Source: JBBEBE01 sp040882505
GTDB taxonomy: Bacteria > Bacteroidota > Rhodothermia > Balneolales > Balneolaceae
Length of the DNA stretch: 64,000 bases
Assembly: GCA_040882505.1 (NCBI GenBank)
Contig: JBBEBE010000005.1
Coordinates: forward strand, 62,001-126,000
Direction of reading: 5' to 3'
Part shown: piece by piece, positions 53,054 through 61,920 of the stretch
Numbering within the stretch: the first letter of the stretch is position 1
Layout of the letters: every line of letters begins with the position of its first letter
Notes under the pieces: generated by a model
Databases searched by the model: none
What the model was told of the DNA's origin: nothing
The model's input: only the letters and a program-made list of their open reading frames with translations
Translations under genes and position numbers: made by a program

Positions 53054-54304
53054 ACGTACCTCCAGCCCGTACATTCCGACCAATCCGGTCACAATCCAAA
53101 CCGAGATCCAGAGCATCGTCAACTCCCGGCCGACCGGTGTTCCGACGCTGATCCATCGGCCCGCCAACGGTGTGTGCAATATCAAAAAAAGTAGCATCCC
53201 CGCAACTCCGACAGCCACTACAGCCCAGAGAACGCGACCGGATCGACCATATGATTCGAACCGAATCCAAAGAAAAGTCAAAGAGACCCCGCCCAACAGG
53301 AGAAGATGCAGGAAGAAGACTCGAAGCGGGACGCTTCCGGTCCAGATCGTACCAGGGACACCAGCTGAGCAGAAAAGCAGTATGGCGACAGCTGAGAACA
53401 GAGCCATTTGCCATTGCAAGGGTCCGTTGAGTTGCTCCCGGCTAAGCCAAAATGTAACGAGCAGAAGCAAGAGTCCGGACGCAAGAAGCAGGGCTCCCAG
53501 ACGTGCAGTCAACAACCAAACCTCCGGAAGTGTCCCCGCTCCCATCCCGAGTGGAAACGTGAGTGGAGCACCTGCCAGAATCAGGAGCAGCCACCGACCG
53601 GGTCGGTGGTCGTTGACATCTGCCTGTGAACGAGACCGTTCTTGCAGATGGGCAGCGATCATTGCCAGAGCCGCCACAAACGCCCACCCGTTGGTAAACA
53701 GAGCCAGAAACAAGTGTGTAAAACCACTGGTGAGTTCCGGAAGGTCGATTCTGCCCATCGACGTGGCTGCAACACCCCAAGCACTGAAAGAAGAGAGAAC
53801 CAACATCAGCAGCGCCCCCTCAAAGAGAGCCGTCGCGCCGTCTCTGTCTGTCGTTGAACGTTTTTTGAATCGCCACCAACTCCAAGTGTACCCGTACCAG
53901 CCGATCATTACCAGTCCTGAGAGCATGACAGAGAGAGGAAGCTCCATAGACCCAATCACGGCTGGACGATATCCAAAAAGGAGAAAAAACGGATATGAAA
54001 GCAACCCCATCATCGTAATCCAGTACATCCAAAAGATCAATCCATGCCCTACAGACTCCTCTGCTGCCGTCCGACGAATCGAAAAATAGAGCATCGGAAC
54101 AGGTGTCACCCAGCTAAAGAACATCAAATGGGAATGCGCATGTCGGATGTTCGTCAACGACAACCCTTCGACCCAGCCGAAGAGCAATTGTCCACGGTAG
54201 AGCAGGCCCGTTGCTGCAGCCATTATCATGGACGCCAATGCCAACTTCCAGATACGGTGACAGGCGGGCTGATCTGCAAACCGCTCCATCGTTTGCAACT
54301 TCAT
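52841..54304 (-). CDS. Polytopic membrane protein, heme-copper-oxidase-like His motif
   Basis: A 487-residue protein with about twelve hydrophobic helices. An early RHAHSHLMFFSWVTP resembles the heme-ligand helix of NorB/oxidase subunit I proteins. A later FTHLFLALFTNGWAF and FFLHLLLLGGVSLTFLW hold further conserved-looking His. Bacteroidota carry an uncharacterised family with this HxHSH pattern. It is the last gene of the nos-hemN-ctaA operon and overlaps the CopD-like gene by 4 bases. The last 70 residues are hydrophilic and lie antisense to the DUF308 gene, so the true C-terminus needs checking. Confidence 0.75.
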   Translation of the reverse strand: MKLQTMERFADQPACHRIWKLALASMIMAAATGLLYRGQLLFGWVEGLSLTNIRHAHSHLMFFSWVTPVPMLYFSIRRTAAEESVGHGLIFWMYWITMMGLLSYPFFLLFGYRPAVIGSMELPLSVMLSGLVMIGWYGYTWSWWRFKKRSTTDRDGATALFEGALLMLVLSSFSAWGVAATSMGRIDLPELTSGFTHLFLALFTNGWAFVAALAMIAAHLQERSRSQADVNDHRPGRWLLLILAGAPLTFPLGMGAGTLPEVWLLTARLGALLLASGLLLLLVTFWLSREQLNGPLQWQMALFSAVAILLFCSAGVPGTIWTGSVPLRVFFLHLLLLGGVSLTFLWIRFESYGRSGRVLWAVVAVGVAGMLLFLILHTPLAGRWISVGTPVGRELTMLWISVWIVTGLVGMYGLEVRLGTPVSECRNQMHRSVEKQKKRYHVGHGVGIGTDQHGEDNHDDPEWNQLEADQKNDPEKSQKESKGHRNE

Positions 54305-54813
54305 CCCATCCCTCCGCGTGACAGCTGTACGGCATACCAGAGAATGGCCAATCCCAGAATCAGATTTACGCGTCCGACCCACCCAGCCGTCCTGCGTAAC
54401 CTCTCCGTTCGCCCCGAATCCGGGGACTCCTCCATCCAGCGTGCCGCCTTTGGACCCAACCAAAAATCGTGAACGCCACTTATGACCAACATCAACGAGA
54501 AGAGATGCAGCTTGCCGATAAGCGTTTCCCCGTAAGGTGAACCCCAAAATCCTGCAGACAACAGATCCCCGACCGGGAATCCCTTTCCGAGCAGCATACC
54601 GACCCCGGTACAAACCAGCAGAAGAAACATCGCCCAACTGATTCGACTGAAGAGGGTTCCCATCTGCGTAAAAAGAGCTCCACGAAACGGAAGAAACAGT
54701 TTTTTTCGGCTCACCGGCACCAGTACACCCGCCGTAAAGAGCATTCCTCCGAGCCAGAAAGCAACGGCGATCAAATGGACAAACAGGAAAACATGAAACC
54801 ATTGTGCATTCAT
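54301..54813 (-). CDS. CopD-like four-helix membrane protein
   Basis: A 170-residue inner-membrane protein with four hydrophobic segments. The opening HLIAVAFWLGGMLFTAGVLVP matches the copper-resistance CopD/DUF4149-type families. A His in GKLHLFSLMLVISGVHDFW may bind metal or heme. It sits one base after ctaA and overlaps the next gene by 4 bases. A part in copper or heme handling for the terminal oxidase or NosZ is inferred from context. Confidence 0.75.
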   Translation of the reverse strand: MNAQWFHVFLFVHLIAVAFWLGGMLFTAGVLVPVSRKKLFLPFRGALFTQMGTLFSRISWAMFLLLVCTGVGMLLGKGFPVGDLLSAGFWGSPYGETLIGKLHLFSLMLVISGVHDFWLGPKAARWMEESPDSGRTERLRRTAGWVGRVNLILGLAILWYAVQLSRGGMG

Positions 54814-54814
54814 A

Positions 54815-55951
54815 TCACGTCTCTTCGATTTTTTCCGGTTGCCACCTGCGGGTTCCCGACGGCAACCATGGTTTTCGCTCGCTCTGTAGCCGATGGATCC
54901 AGAGGACCAAATATCCGGCCAACATCAGTGCTGTAAATTGATGCAGCACTCCGAGCATCAGTGGGACATGCAAGAGTAGAGTTACGATCCCCAACATATA
55001 CTGAACCGAAACCAACAGCAGTAGGGCGTATGCCATTTTACGCTCTCCACGAAGTTCTCCCTCCCGAGTCACTCGCCAAACCACACGTCCGATCCAAATG
55101 AGCAACAAAGTTCCCAACACCCGGTGTACCCACTGGACGGTCACAGGATTGCTACTTAGATCGAGAAAAAACGACCCCGACTGTCCGACGCCAGACGGAA
55201 TCCACTGCCCTGCCATCAACGGAAATGTATTGTAGATATGGCCGGCATGAAGCCCCGCCACAAACGCCCCCCAAACCATCTGCAGGGCCGTTAGTGAAAG
55301 CACCCCCCACAGGATCGTCTGAAGAGATCGTCGCTGTGCCGCCTCATGCCCTGTCACCGGGCTCACCATCCGCCTTTGCATCTGCCGAAGTCGACTGTTC
55401 AAATCCAGAGAAAACCAGACCGCTATGGCAAAAAGAAGTACCGCCAACATAAGGTGGGCCGCCAATCGAAAGTGACTTACCCAAGGCACATCCACCAACC
55501 CGCTCTGCACCATGAACCACCCCATAAACCCCTGGGAGAGGCCAAGGGCAAGAAGCAAGAGAGATCTTCGTCGTTCACGCCGGTCCAACCATCCCTTCAG
55601 AAGAAAAACCCCGAAAGAGACCAAAAAAACCACCCCGAGGGCCCGTCCGGATACTCTGTGCAAATACTCCCAGAAATAGATGAATTGAAATTCGTCCAGA
55701 CTCATCCCCCGATTCTGTTGCTGATACTCCGGATATGCTTTATACATCTCGAACGCCTTCTCCCACCCTTGATCACTCAGGGGAGGTACCACACCCAATA
55801 TCGGTTTCCATTCCACCATGGAGAGACCGGATTCGGTCAATCGAGTCACACCACCAATGACGAGAGTCATCGCGATCAACAACGCACCAAACGCATACCA
55901 GCGGACAACCCAATGTCCGGCTCCCGATATAAGAGTTGCACTCTGATCCAT
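54815..55951 (-). CDS. ctaA: Heme A synthase (CtaA/COX15 family)
   Basis: A 378-residue inner-membrane enzyme that oxidises the heme O methyl group to make heme A for aa3-type oxidases. It starts MDQSATLISGAGHWVVRWY. Family landmarks are GGVTRLTESGLSMVEWKP near 30-47, the heme His in EYLHRVSGRALG, LVDVPWVSHFRLAAHLMLA and WVHRVLGTLL. I used the ATG at 55951; an open stretch runs to 56017. It follows hemN by 10 bases. Confidence 0.93.
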   Translation of the reverse strand: MDQSATLISGAGHWVVRWYAFGALLIAMTLVIGGVTRLTESGLSMVEWKPILGVVPPLSDQGWEKAFEMYKAYPEYQQQNRGMSLDEFQFIYFWEYLHRVSGRALGVVFLVSFGVFLLKGWLDRRERRRSLLLLALGLSQGFMGWFMVQSGLVDVPWVSHFRLAAHLMLAVLLFAIAVWFSLDLNSRLRQMQRRMVSPVTGHEAAQRRSLQTILWGVLSLTALQMVWGAFVAGLHAGHIYNTFPLMAGQWIPSGVGQSGSFFLDLSSNPVTVQWVHRVLGTLLLIWIGRVVWRVTREGELRGERKMAYALLLLVSVQYMLGIVTLLLHVPLMLGVLHQFTALMLAGYLVLWIHRLQSERKPWLPSGTRRWQPEKIEET

Positions 55952-55961
55952 GAATACACAG

Positions 55962-57347
55962 TTAGACAGTTCTCGAAAAGGCCGCCGTACTTGTTCCGAC
56001 CTTCCGGTAGGCATCAAACACCATTGCCATATTGCGTAAAAAATAGCGACCCAATGGCGTCAGTTCCAGCATGCGTTCTCTACGAACCAGAAAGCCGTCC
56101 TTCTCCATCGGATCCAATCGCTCAAGCTCTTGTTCGAAATACACAGGGAACGAGATCCCCCAGCGGCTCTCGATCGCTTCATAATCCAACTCGTTCCGGC
56201 ACATAACCTCCATGATTACCTCGCGCCGGAGCCGATCCTCGTCATGCAGAATGAGTGTTTTGGCAACGGCCGGTTCCCCCCGATCGATCCGATCGTAATA
56301 CAGATCCAACTCCTTCTCGTTTTGCAAGTAGAGTGAGTCAAATTGAGAGATGGCCGATACTCCGAATCCGATCAGATCCGTTCGAGCTTCTGTACTGTAC
56401 CCTTGAAAATTGCGTTGAAGGGACCCCTCGGAAAGTGCCCGGGTGAGCGAATCTTCCGGCCGTGCGAAGTGATCCATCCCGATCCACTCCATTCCGGACT
56501 CGACCAATGATTCGCTCGATTCGACAAACATGCCGAGTTTTTCATCTGCGGACGGCATCGTTTCAGGATCGATCAATCGCTGCGAAGGAATCCGGTCCGG
56601 CAGGTGAGCATAACTATAGACAGCCAACCGATCCGGCCGGAGTGTCATCACCTTCTGAATTGTCTGCAAGAAAGTGGAACGATTCTGGAGCGGTAACCCG
56701 TAGATCAGATCCAGATTCACTCCGTGAATTCCAGCGTTTCGCAGAAGAAAAACGCTCTTCTCGGTCATGTCGAACGGTTGAATCCGGTGGATCGCCTTCT
56801 GAACATCCGTATCCAGATCCTGAACGCCGAGAGACGCCCGATTACATCCCATGTTTGCCAAGGCAGCGACACGATCCGGTTCACTGTGTCTCGGGTCAAT
56901 CTCGACACTGAACTCGGTATCGTTATCGATCGAAAATCGTTGGTGAAGCATCCCCCCCAAACGATTCAATTGAGACGGATTCAAAAAGGTGGGAGTTCCA
57001 CCACCGAAATGAATTTGCCGAACCGGTCCGTTGGACGCCATTCGGTTCAACCACAGATCCATCTCCTTTTCCAAATAGTCCAAGTACACATCTGCTGCTG
57101 TCGGATTCCGTGTAATCACTTTGTTACACCCACAATACCAACAGAGAGAGCGGCAGAAAGGAAGATGCAGATAGATGGAAAGACCGCGAACATGATCACT
57201 CGTACGTGCATCCTCCAGTCCCACTCCCCAGATGGTCTTCATCGCTGACAGACTGGACTCTCCGTCAAACTCAACCGCTGTTGGATACGAGGTGTACCGG
57301 GGGCCCGGCTGGTCATACCTTCGGACCAAGTCGAATGGTATTTTCAT
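55962..57347 (-). CDS. hemN: Oxygen-independent coproporphyrinogen III oxidase
   Basis: A 461-residue radical-SAM enzyme. The cluster motif is PFCRSLCWYCGCNK (C-x3-C-x2-C-x-C) near residues 54-67. Other landmarks are VRQIHFGGGTPTFLNP, VEIDPRH and NRASLGVQDLD. It decarboxylates coproporphyrinogen III without O2, feeding heme to the anaerobic respiration of the same operon. The ATG at 57347 shares one base with the nosY stop (TGATG). HemG/HemY and HemF are not in the window. Confidence 0.95.
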   Translation of the reverse strand: MKIPFDLVRRYDQPGPRYTSYPTAVEFDGESSLSAMKTIWGVGLEDARTSDHVRGLSIYLHLPFCRSLCWYCGCNKVITRNPTAADVYLDYLEKEMDLWLNRMASNGPVRQIHFGGGTPTFLNPSQLNRLGGMLHQRFSIDNDTEFSVEIDPRHSEPDRVAALANMGCNRASLGVQDLDTDVQKAIHRIQPFDMTEKSVFLLRNAGIHGVNLDLIYGLPLQNRSTFLQTIQKVMTLRPDRLAVYSYAHLPDRIPSQRLIDPETMPSADEKLGMFVESSESLVESGMEWIGMDHFARPEDSLTRALSEGSLQRNFQGYSTEARTDLIGFGVSAISQFDSLYLQNEKELDLYYDRIDRGEPAVAKTLILHDEDRLRREVIMEVMCRNELDYEAIESRWGISFPVYFEQELERLDPMEKDGFLVRRERMLELTPLGRYFLRNMAMVFDAYRKVGTSTAAFSRTV

Positions 57348-58141
57348 CAGAAATCCCTCCACTCAAATTGTCGTAAACCGAGCCGTACCGGAAGAACCAC
57401 CCAGACCATCAACATGCCGAACGAGACCAATACTCCGGTTTTTGATCCAAAAAATTCCCGAAAAATGGCGCCCGTATATCCCATTAACGCGGAAATATCA
57501 AATTCGAGAAGAACCAAAATCCGCGCCAAATCAACCGGATTCAACAACGTGATTCCCAGAATAAGACGATCTACCGGAAAATTGCCCAACATGGCGATCA
57601 GAAGAAGGATCAACCCGTCGTAGAGAATCGCCAGGAAGAGCCAGACCACCATCGTGATCCCGAACCCCTTGATTCGATCGTCATAGAACCAAAGACCGGT
57701 ATAAAACCCGATGGCTGCGAAGACCAAGGTTAAAATCGCACCCAAACCCAGTACCATGAATGCAGCCTGAGGTTCGCTCCAGAGCAGACCGTGCCAAAGC
57801 AGTGGCAAGCCACCACCTACCGCAAATGCAGCCATGAGGGGTGTAGAAATCCCCAAAAACAGCCCCCAGTAGATCGACCGTCGATCGACCGGTTGTGTGA
57901 GAAGTAGTTCGATGAACTCTCTAGACTGATAAATGTAGAGTGTACCATAGATCATTCCGACCAGAGGAACGAAGAGCAACATCACATTGGAAAGGCTCAG
58001 CAATACCTCTGGACCGGAGTGCCCGAACCGCAACATCAGATCGGTCAGCGTCAGAAAGATGAGGGCATAACTGAACATCCATTTTCCCCGGAGCAGGCTG
58101 CGCCACTCATTCTGTACAATCGTTCGCCATCGTTTATTCAT
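57347..58141 (-). CDS. nosY: NosY-type ABC permease
   Basis: A 264-residue inner-membrane protein with six hydrophobic segments, the membrane half of the NosDFY exporter. The N-terminus RTIVQNEWRSLLRGKWMFSYAL and the segment REFIELLLTQPVDRRSIYWG are typical of the NosY/ABC-2 group. It overlaps nosF by 4 bases and hemN by 1. Confidence 0.93.
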   Translation of the reverse strand: MNKRWRTIVQNEWRSLLRGKWMFSYALIFLTLTDLMLRFGHSGPEVLLSLSNVMLLFVPLVGMIYGTLYIYQSREFIELLLTQPVDRRSIYWGLFLGISTPLMAAFAVGGGLPLLWHGLLWSEPQAAFMVLGLGAILTLVFAAIGFYTGLWFYDDRIKGFGITMVVWLFLAILYDGLILLLIAMLGNFPVDRLILGITLLNPVDLARILVLLEFDISALMGYTGAIFREFFGSKTGVLVSFGMLMVWVVLPVRLGLRQFEWRDF

Positions 58142-58845
58142 GACGCCACCTCCATCATCGATGCAATCGCCCCTTCAAGTCGCTGCTCACCATACTCGTC
58201 AAGAAGCGCAGCGACCGGCCCGTTGTATCGAACCTGCCCGTCCAGAATAAAAACGATGTGAGAGACCAACTGCTCCAACTCACTCATAATGTGGGAAGTA
58301 ATCAGTACCGACTTTCCCCTCTCGATCTCTTCATGCACCTGATCTTTGAATCGGTGACTGGCACGTGGATCCAGCCCTGCTGTCGGCTCATCCAGAAAGA
58401 GGTATTCCGGATCGAACATCATCGCGAGCACGGCACCCGCCTTTTGACGATTGCCTCCGGAAAGCACCTGCAACGGCTTCTCCAACTCCTCTTTCAATTC
58501 GAATCGTTCGATTAACTCCTGTTCGAACGGCGCTTCCTGACCCCGAAGCTCCCGAATAAACGCAAAGAGCTCCTTGACCCGCAACTTCTCCGGGTAGCGT
58601 GCCACCTGAGGCATATACCCGATTCGGAGACGGTAGTCCCAATGCCCGTTCAGTACCTCCCCGTTCAGAGAAATTCGTCCATGGTCGGGCCGGACCAGGC
58701 CGAGAATCGATTTGATCAACGTTGTCTTCCCAGCACCGTTCGGACCTATGAGCCCGGTCGCTTGTCCCGACGGAATGGTGATGTCCAGCTGCTTCAGAAT
58801 CTCCCGTGCGCCGAATGACTTGCAAAGTCCCTCGATTTCAATCAT
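58138..58845 (-). CDS. nosF: NosF-type ABC transporter ATPase
   Basis: A 235-residue ATPase of the copper-site assembly transporter. It shows Walker A GPNGAGKTTLIK near 39-50, the signature LSGGNRQKAGAV, Walker B YLFLDEPTAGLDPRAS and the switch His (TSHIMSELE). The start ATG at 58845 lies inside the nosD 3' end (8-base overlap); an extension to 58872 is open. Confidence 0.95.
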   Translation of the reverse strand: MIEIEGLCKSFGAREILKQLDITIPSGQATGLIGPNGAGKTTLIKSILGLVRPDHGRISLNGEVLNGHWDYRLRIGYMPQVARYPEKLRVKELFAFIRELRGQEAPFEQELIERFELKEELEKPLQVLSGGNRQKAGAVLAMMFDPEYLFLDEPTAGLDPRASHRFKDQVHEEIERGKSVLITSHIMSELEQLVSHIVFILDGQVRYNGPVAALLDEYGEQRLEGAIASMMEVAS

Positions 58846-60094
58846 TCCATCGCTCCATTTTGGGTGAGTCATCCACCAGAGTGGCCGGTGTCAATACCGG
58901 AAATACCTGTTCGGCCATGTCGAGCATTCGGACCATCATACTTCGCAGTAGAATCATCGACTGCGGGTATCGTTCGATCATCATGGAGAAGAGACGGACC
59001 GGTCGATAGGGAACATCTCCGATGCCGTCCCGATCCAGGTCGTACCCCTCGTAGTGGCTCCAGTAGTTACCTTCAAATGTATTGGGATTTCGTCGACTGT
59101 CCGTTCCCACATCAAACGTATTTTCGATAAACAGGTTGTCGGAAAAGAGGTTGTCCCGGCTGTTGGACCGAATCTTGATGGCATACCCATTTTGCTCGAA
59201 CCGGTTCCGAATGACCTCCATTTTGGAACTCCCCTCCGAAAAGATCGCCGTCGTATTCCGTATAAATCGATTATGCTCGATTCGGCTTTCGGTCATGTCC
59301 TTGAGCAGTAATCCGTAGGAAGAACCACCCCAGTTCTCAAGAAACTGGTTTCCCCGCATCTCGACCCGACTGGAGTACATCACGGCAACACCTGCTCCAT
59401 TGTTTCGAAATTCATTATCCAGATATCTGGAATCATCGGAAAACATGAAATGTAGCCCGTATCTGCGGTTGTCCTCGCTGTGATTCTCCCGAATCTCTGC
59501 ACCGTTTACGAACTCCAGATAGATACCGTCTCGCTGACCCGTGACCCGGTTGCCCGTTACGACAGGCCGGTCGGCATTCCAGAGATGAATCCCGTTTCCG
59601 GATCCCGTCTCCGAACGACCTTTCGAAAAGATTACATTCTTTTCGATCTGCCCTCCGTGGGTCTCGGCCAGGTAGATCCCGAAATAGACCTCCTCCAGCC
59701 GGTTGTTCCGGATCCGGACATTTTCCATTTGATCGACCAGAATTGCAGCATAATCATGCATGTGACTGAAACCCGTGTTTCGAAGGGTCAACCCCTCGAT
59801 GGTAACCCCGTTTGCCCGGACCACCAGAATCGTCCCGGTTCCGGTTCCGTCGATGATCGCACCCTCATCTCCCGTCAACACGACAGGATTGGAGAGAACA
59901 AGGTCGGATTCTTTATAGACTCCTTTCGTAATTCGAATAGTATCACCGGGGGCAGCACGATTCAGAGCATCCTGTATGGTAGCCAACTCCTCTTCAGGTC
60001 CAACAACCCATTGAGCATGAAGGGCCGGTGTCGGAATCATCCAAACGAGGATCAGAATCGGAACGAATTGACGTACCAGGTCAAGTCTATTCAT
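58838..60094 (-). CDS. nosD: Periplasmic copper-site assembly protein NosD
   Basis: A 418-residue right-handed beta-helix protein with a signal peptide (FVPILILVWMIPTPALHAQ). Many PbH1-like repeats occur (RIRNNRLEEVYFGIYLAE, VVTGNRVTGQRDGIYLEF, EIRENHSEDNRRYGLHFMFS). The end has SHYEGYDLDRDGIGDVPY, the NosD C-terminal motif. It delivers Cu to NosZ with NosF and NosY. It overlaps nosL by 8 bases. Confidence 0.95.
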   Translation of the reverse strand: MNRLDLVRQFVPILILVWMIPTPALHAQWVVGPEEELATIQDALNRAAPGDTIRITKGVYKESDLVLSNPVVLTGDEGAIIDGTGTGTILVVRANGVTIEGLTLRNTGFSHMHDYAAILVDQMENVRIRNNRLEEVYFGIYLAETHGGQIEKNVIFSKGRSETGSGNGIHLWNADRPVVTGNRVTGQRDGIYLEFVNGAEIRENHSEDNRRYGLHFMFSDDSRYLDNEFRNNGAGVAVMYSSRVEMRGNQFLENWGGSSYGLLLKDMTESRIEHNRFIRNTTAIFSEGSSKMEVIRNRFEQNGYAIKIRSNSRDNLFSDNLFIENTFDVGTDSRRNPNTFEGNYWSHYEGYDLDRDGIGDVPYRPVRLFSMMIERYPQSMILLRSMMVRMLDMAEQVFPVLTPATLVDDSPKMERWND

Positions 60095-60581
60095 ATTGAT
60101 TCCCCGTTTGCCCCTCCGAAATCAACTCCCATTCGACAGCAACCAACTCTTGCAGTTCCTCCCAGGAGAGAAGTCTGCCTCCACTCTCTTCCATCTGCAG
60201 ACGTGCACTCTCTTCAGAGTCGTATGCCGAGAGAGAAAGACCCATCGGACTTCGCATCGTTTCACTCTGCAAATAAACCGCTGTTGTCGCATCCAGCCAC
60301 ACATCTTCATTCCTGAAATCGGGAACCCATACAGAATGAATCGACTCCGGTTCGATGTGTGTAACCCAAAAAGCCACCATGCATTCAATCGAATCAAACG
60401 GAAAGGAACGCCCCCGATTCATGACCACCTGTGAAGCATAGGCCGATTCCGAAAGCATCATGCGACAATGGGCACACTCCTCTTCTCCCATGGACAATTC
60501 CCGCGGACCCTGCGTACATCCACTCAGAATCAATACGAACAACAGCACAACGCCGATGGATGCCTGGCTTGTTCTCCTCAT
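60087..60581 (-). CDS. nosL: NosL copper chaperone lipoprotein
   Basis: A 164-residue lipoprotein (lipobox LSGC, Cys22) that delivers Cu(I) to the NosDFY system. The metal-site motif CAHCRM (Cys36, Cys39, Met41) is intact, followed by FDSIECMVAFWV. The ATG at 60581 overlaps the stop of an upstream NosL-like gene (ATGA). Confidence 0.92.
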   Translation of the reverse strand: MRRTSQASIGVVLLFVLILSGCTQGPRELSMGEEECAHCRMMLSESAYASQVVMNRGRSFPFDSIECMVAFWVTHIEPESIHSVWVPDFRNEDVWLDATTAVYLQSETMRSPMGLSLSAYDSEESARLQMEESGGRLLSWEELQELVAVEWELISEGQTGNQYE

Positions 60582-61129
60582 TGCATCCCTCCCGTATTTT
60601 CCGAAACAGCCGTCAGGTTCCACTCTTCGCGCACCAGATCCAACACTTCGTTCCACGTAAGCATGGGGCCCGGATAGGCATCATAGATGTAGCTACGCAT
60701 CTTTTTGTCGGCGGCTTCGATGGCCGACAGATTCATTCCGTTCGGACTTGGCCGCAACCGACTGTGAAGGAAGACCATTTTCTCTACGTCCATGAGTCGC
60801 TTTCCATGGGTGAAATCGGTCACTTCGAGTCGCTCGACCGATTCCGAATTCTTCATTTGAAGAACGTACCCGGCCAGGCACTCTGCAGACATGAACTCCA
60901 GGATCTCTCCACTGACAAGTGTCAAGCGGCCACCGTATCGAACCGTTTCGATCGGTTCACCTGAAAAGGCACAGACGGACGAGCCGTCATAGGCGAGTTG
61001 ATTGGTTGCATCTATCGATGCACCGGATGTATGCTCCGTGGATTCTGGAGTGGCACTACAAGACAGTAGTATCGTACCGGCACAAAGCGCAGCCACTCCG
61101 CTCCAATATAACGTGTGTCCTTTCATCAT
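60578..61129 (-). CDS. NosL-like lipoprotein with altered metal motif
   Basis: A 183-residue lipoprotein (lipobox LLSC, Cys24) homologous to NosL in order and end-to-end layout (LTWNEVLDLVREEWNL against LSWEELQELVAVEWEL). Where NosL has C-x-x-C-x-M, this copy has VCAFSGEPIE: the first Cys remains, while the second Cys is Ser and the Met is Pro/Glu. A later SAECLAGYV matches the second NosL region. It is a tandem partner of the intact nosL and could have a different metal or partner. ATGs at 61129 and 61126 are both possible. Confidence 0.85.
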   Translation of the reverse strand: MMKGHTLYWSGVAALCAGTILLSCSATPESTEHTSGASIDATNQLAYDGSSVCAFSGEPIETVRYGGRLTLVSGEILEFMSAECLAGYVLQMKNSESVERLEVTDFTHGKRLMDVEKMVFLHSRLRPSPNGMNLSAIEAADKKMRSYIYDAYPGPMLTWNEVLDLVREEWNLTAVSENTGGMQ

Positions 61130-61215
61130 TGGATGATCCCCATTGTTGGTCTCCTTGTTGACATGCAGGAACCCCGTCTGTTCTCTGCTTTACCAAACCT
61201 CATCCCGGTACCCGT

Positions 61216-61791
61216 TTATCTCTTTTCGTACCACATTGCAACTCCGGCCATCCCGATGGACAACCCGAGAAAGATGGACCCGACCCAGGGCCAAGAGCAG
61301 GCATTGATGTTCAGTAGTTGTTTACAGCCGATCAGAGGAGGTTGGTACGTCATTCCCGGCACCTTTATGGGAGCGTCGGGATTGAGATTGTGACCGTAAT
61401 CGTATCCCCAGAGGTAGTAGTCGATAAATCCTACCACACCCAGGATCACCATCAAACCCAACCAAACCCACAACCATCGGCGATCCCCGTGAATTGCAGC
61501 AATCAAACCCAAGACGATCATAAAGCCCATCACCCATGGCATGATCACAAATTCACGAAAATCCTCCTTCACGATCTCCTTCATTCCGATGTAATGATTC
61601 AGCGTATTAATGCTCTGCAGATCATGCCGGTTGTGCCCCTCCACATTATTGATGGAGATATGCATTCCGATTCCACCCGGATACTGCGGGGCGGTCATGG
61701 AGATACTCCAGAACGGAACCCAATAGAGCGACATGAGCAGTAGTGCAGCTGCCGCAATCCAACCTCGTGATCGTCGTCTCATCTTCATCAT
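61216..61791 (-). CDS. Uncharacterised membrane protein of the nos operon
   Basis: A 191-residue protein with four hydrophobic segments and a first periplasmic part containing PGGIGMHISINNVEGHN, DLQSINTLNHYIGMKEI and PGMTYQPPLIGCKQLLNINA. These His/Met-rich, highly specific motifs suggest metal or protein binding near NosZ. It lies between nosZ and the nosL genes, as in other Bacteroidota nos clusters as far as I recall. The function is not known to me. ATGs at 61791 and 61788 are equivalent. Confidence 0.8.
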   Translation of the reverse strand: MMKMRRRSRGWIAAAALLLMSLYWVPFWSISMTAPQYPGGIGMHISINNVEGHNRHDLQSINTLNHYIGMKEIVKEDFREFVIMPWVMGFMIVLGLIAAIHGDRRWLWVWLGLMVILGVVGFIDYYLWGYDYGHNLNPDAPIKVPGMTYQPPLIGCKQLLNINACSWPWVGSIFLGLSIGMAGVAMWYEKR

Positions 61792-61836
61792 CAACCCTTT
61801 CAGTAGTTCGCCGCAAGGCGTGAAAGTCTCATTAAA

Positions 61837-61867
61837 ATCCGGACCAGGTGTCACCCAGGGTCCGGAT
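61837..61867 (-). terminator. Attenuator-like terminator downstream of nosZ
   Basis: Arms ATCCGGACC (61837-61845) and GGTCCGGAT (61859-61867) form a 9-base-pair stem with a further GGT/ACC pairing inside. Reading in the gene direction it is followed by TTTTAAT, giving a weak intrinsic terminator between nosZ and the accessory genes. Confidence 0.65.
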
Positions 61868-61875
61868 ACGGGGAT

Positions 61876-61905
61876 CTTGTGCCCCGGCCTCTGCCGGGAC
61901 ACGAG
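61876..61905 (-). terminator. Stable hairpin just after nosZ stop
   Basis: Twelve base pairs, with one mismatch (outer CTTGTG with CACGAG, inner CCCGGC with GCCGGG) and a 4-base loop. The structure begins 15 bases past the nosZ stop codon. It probably protects the nosZ 3' end or works with the next hairpin. Confidence 0.65.
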
Positions 61906-61920
61906 GTAGATCCAACTCGT

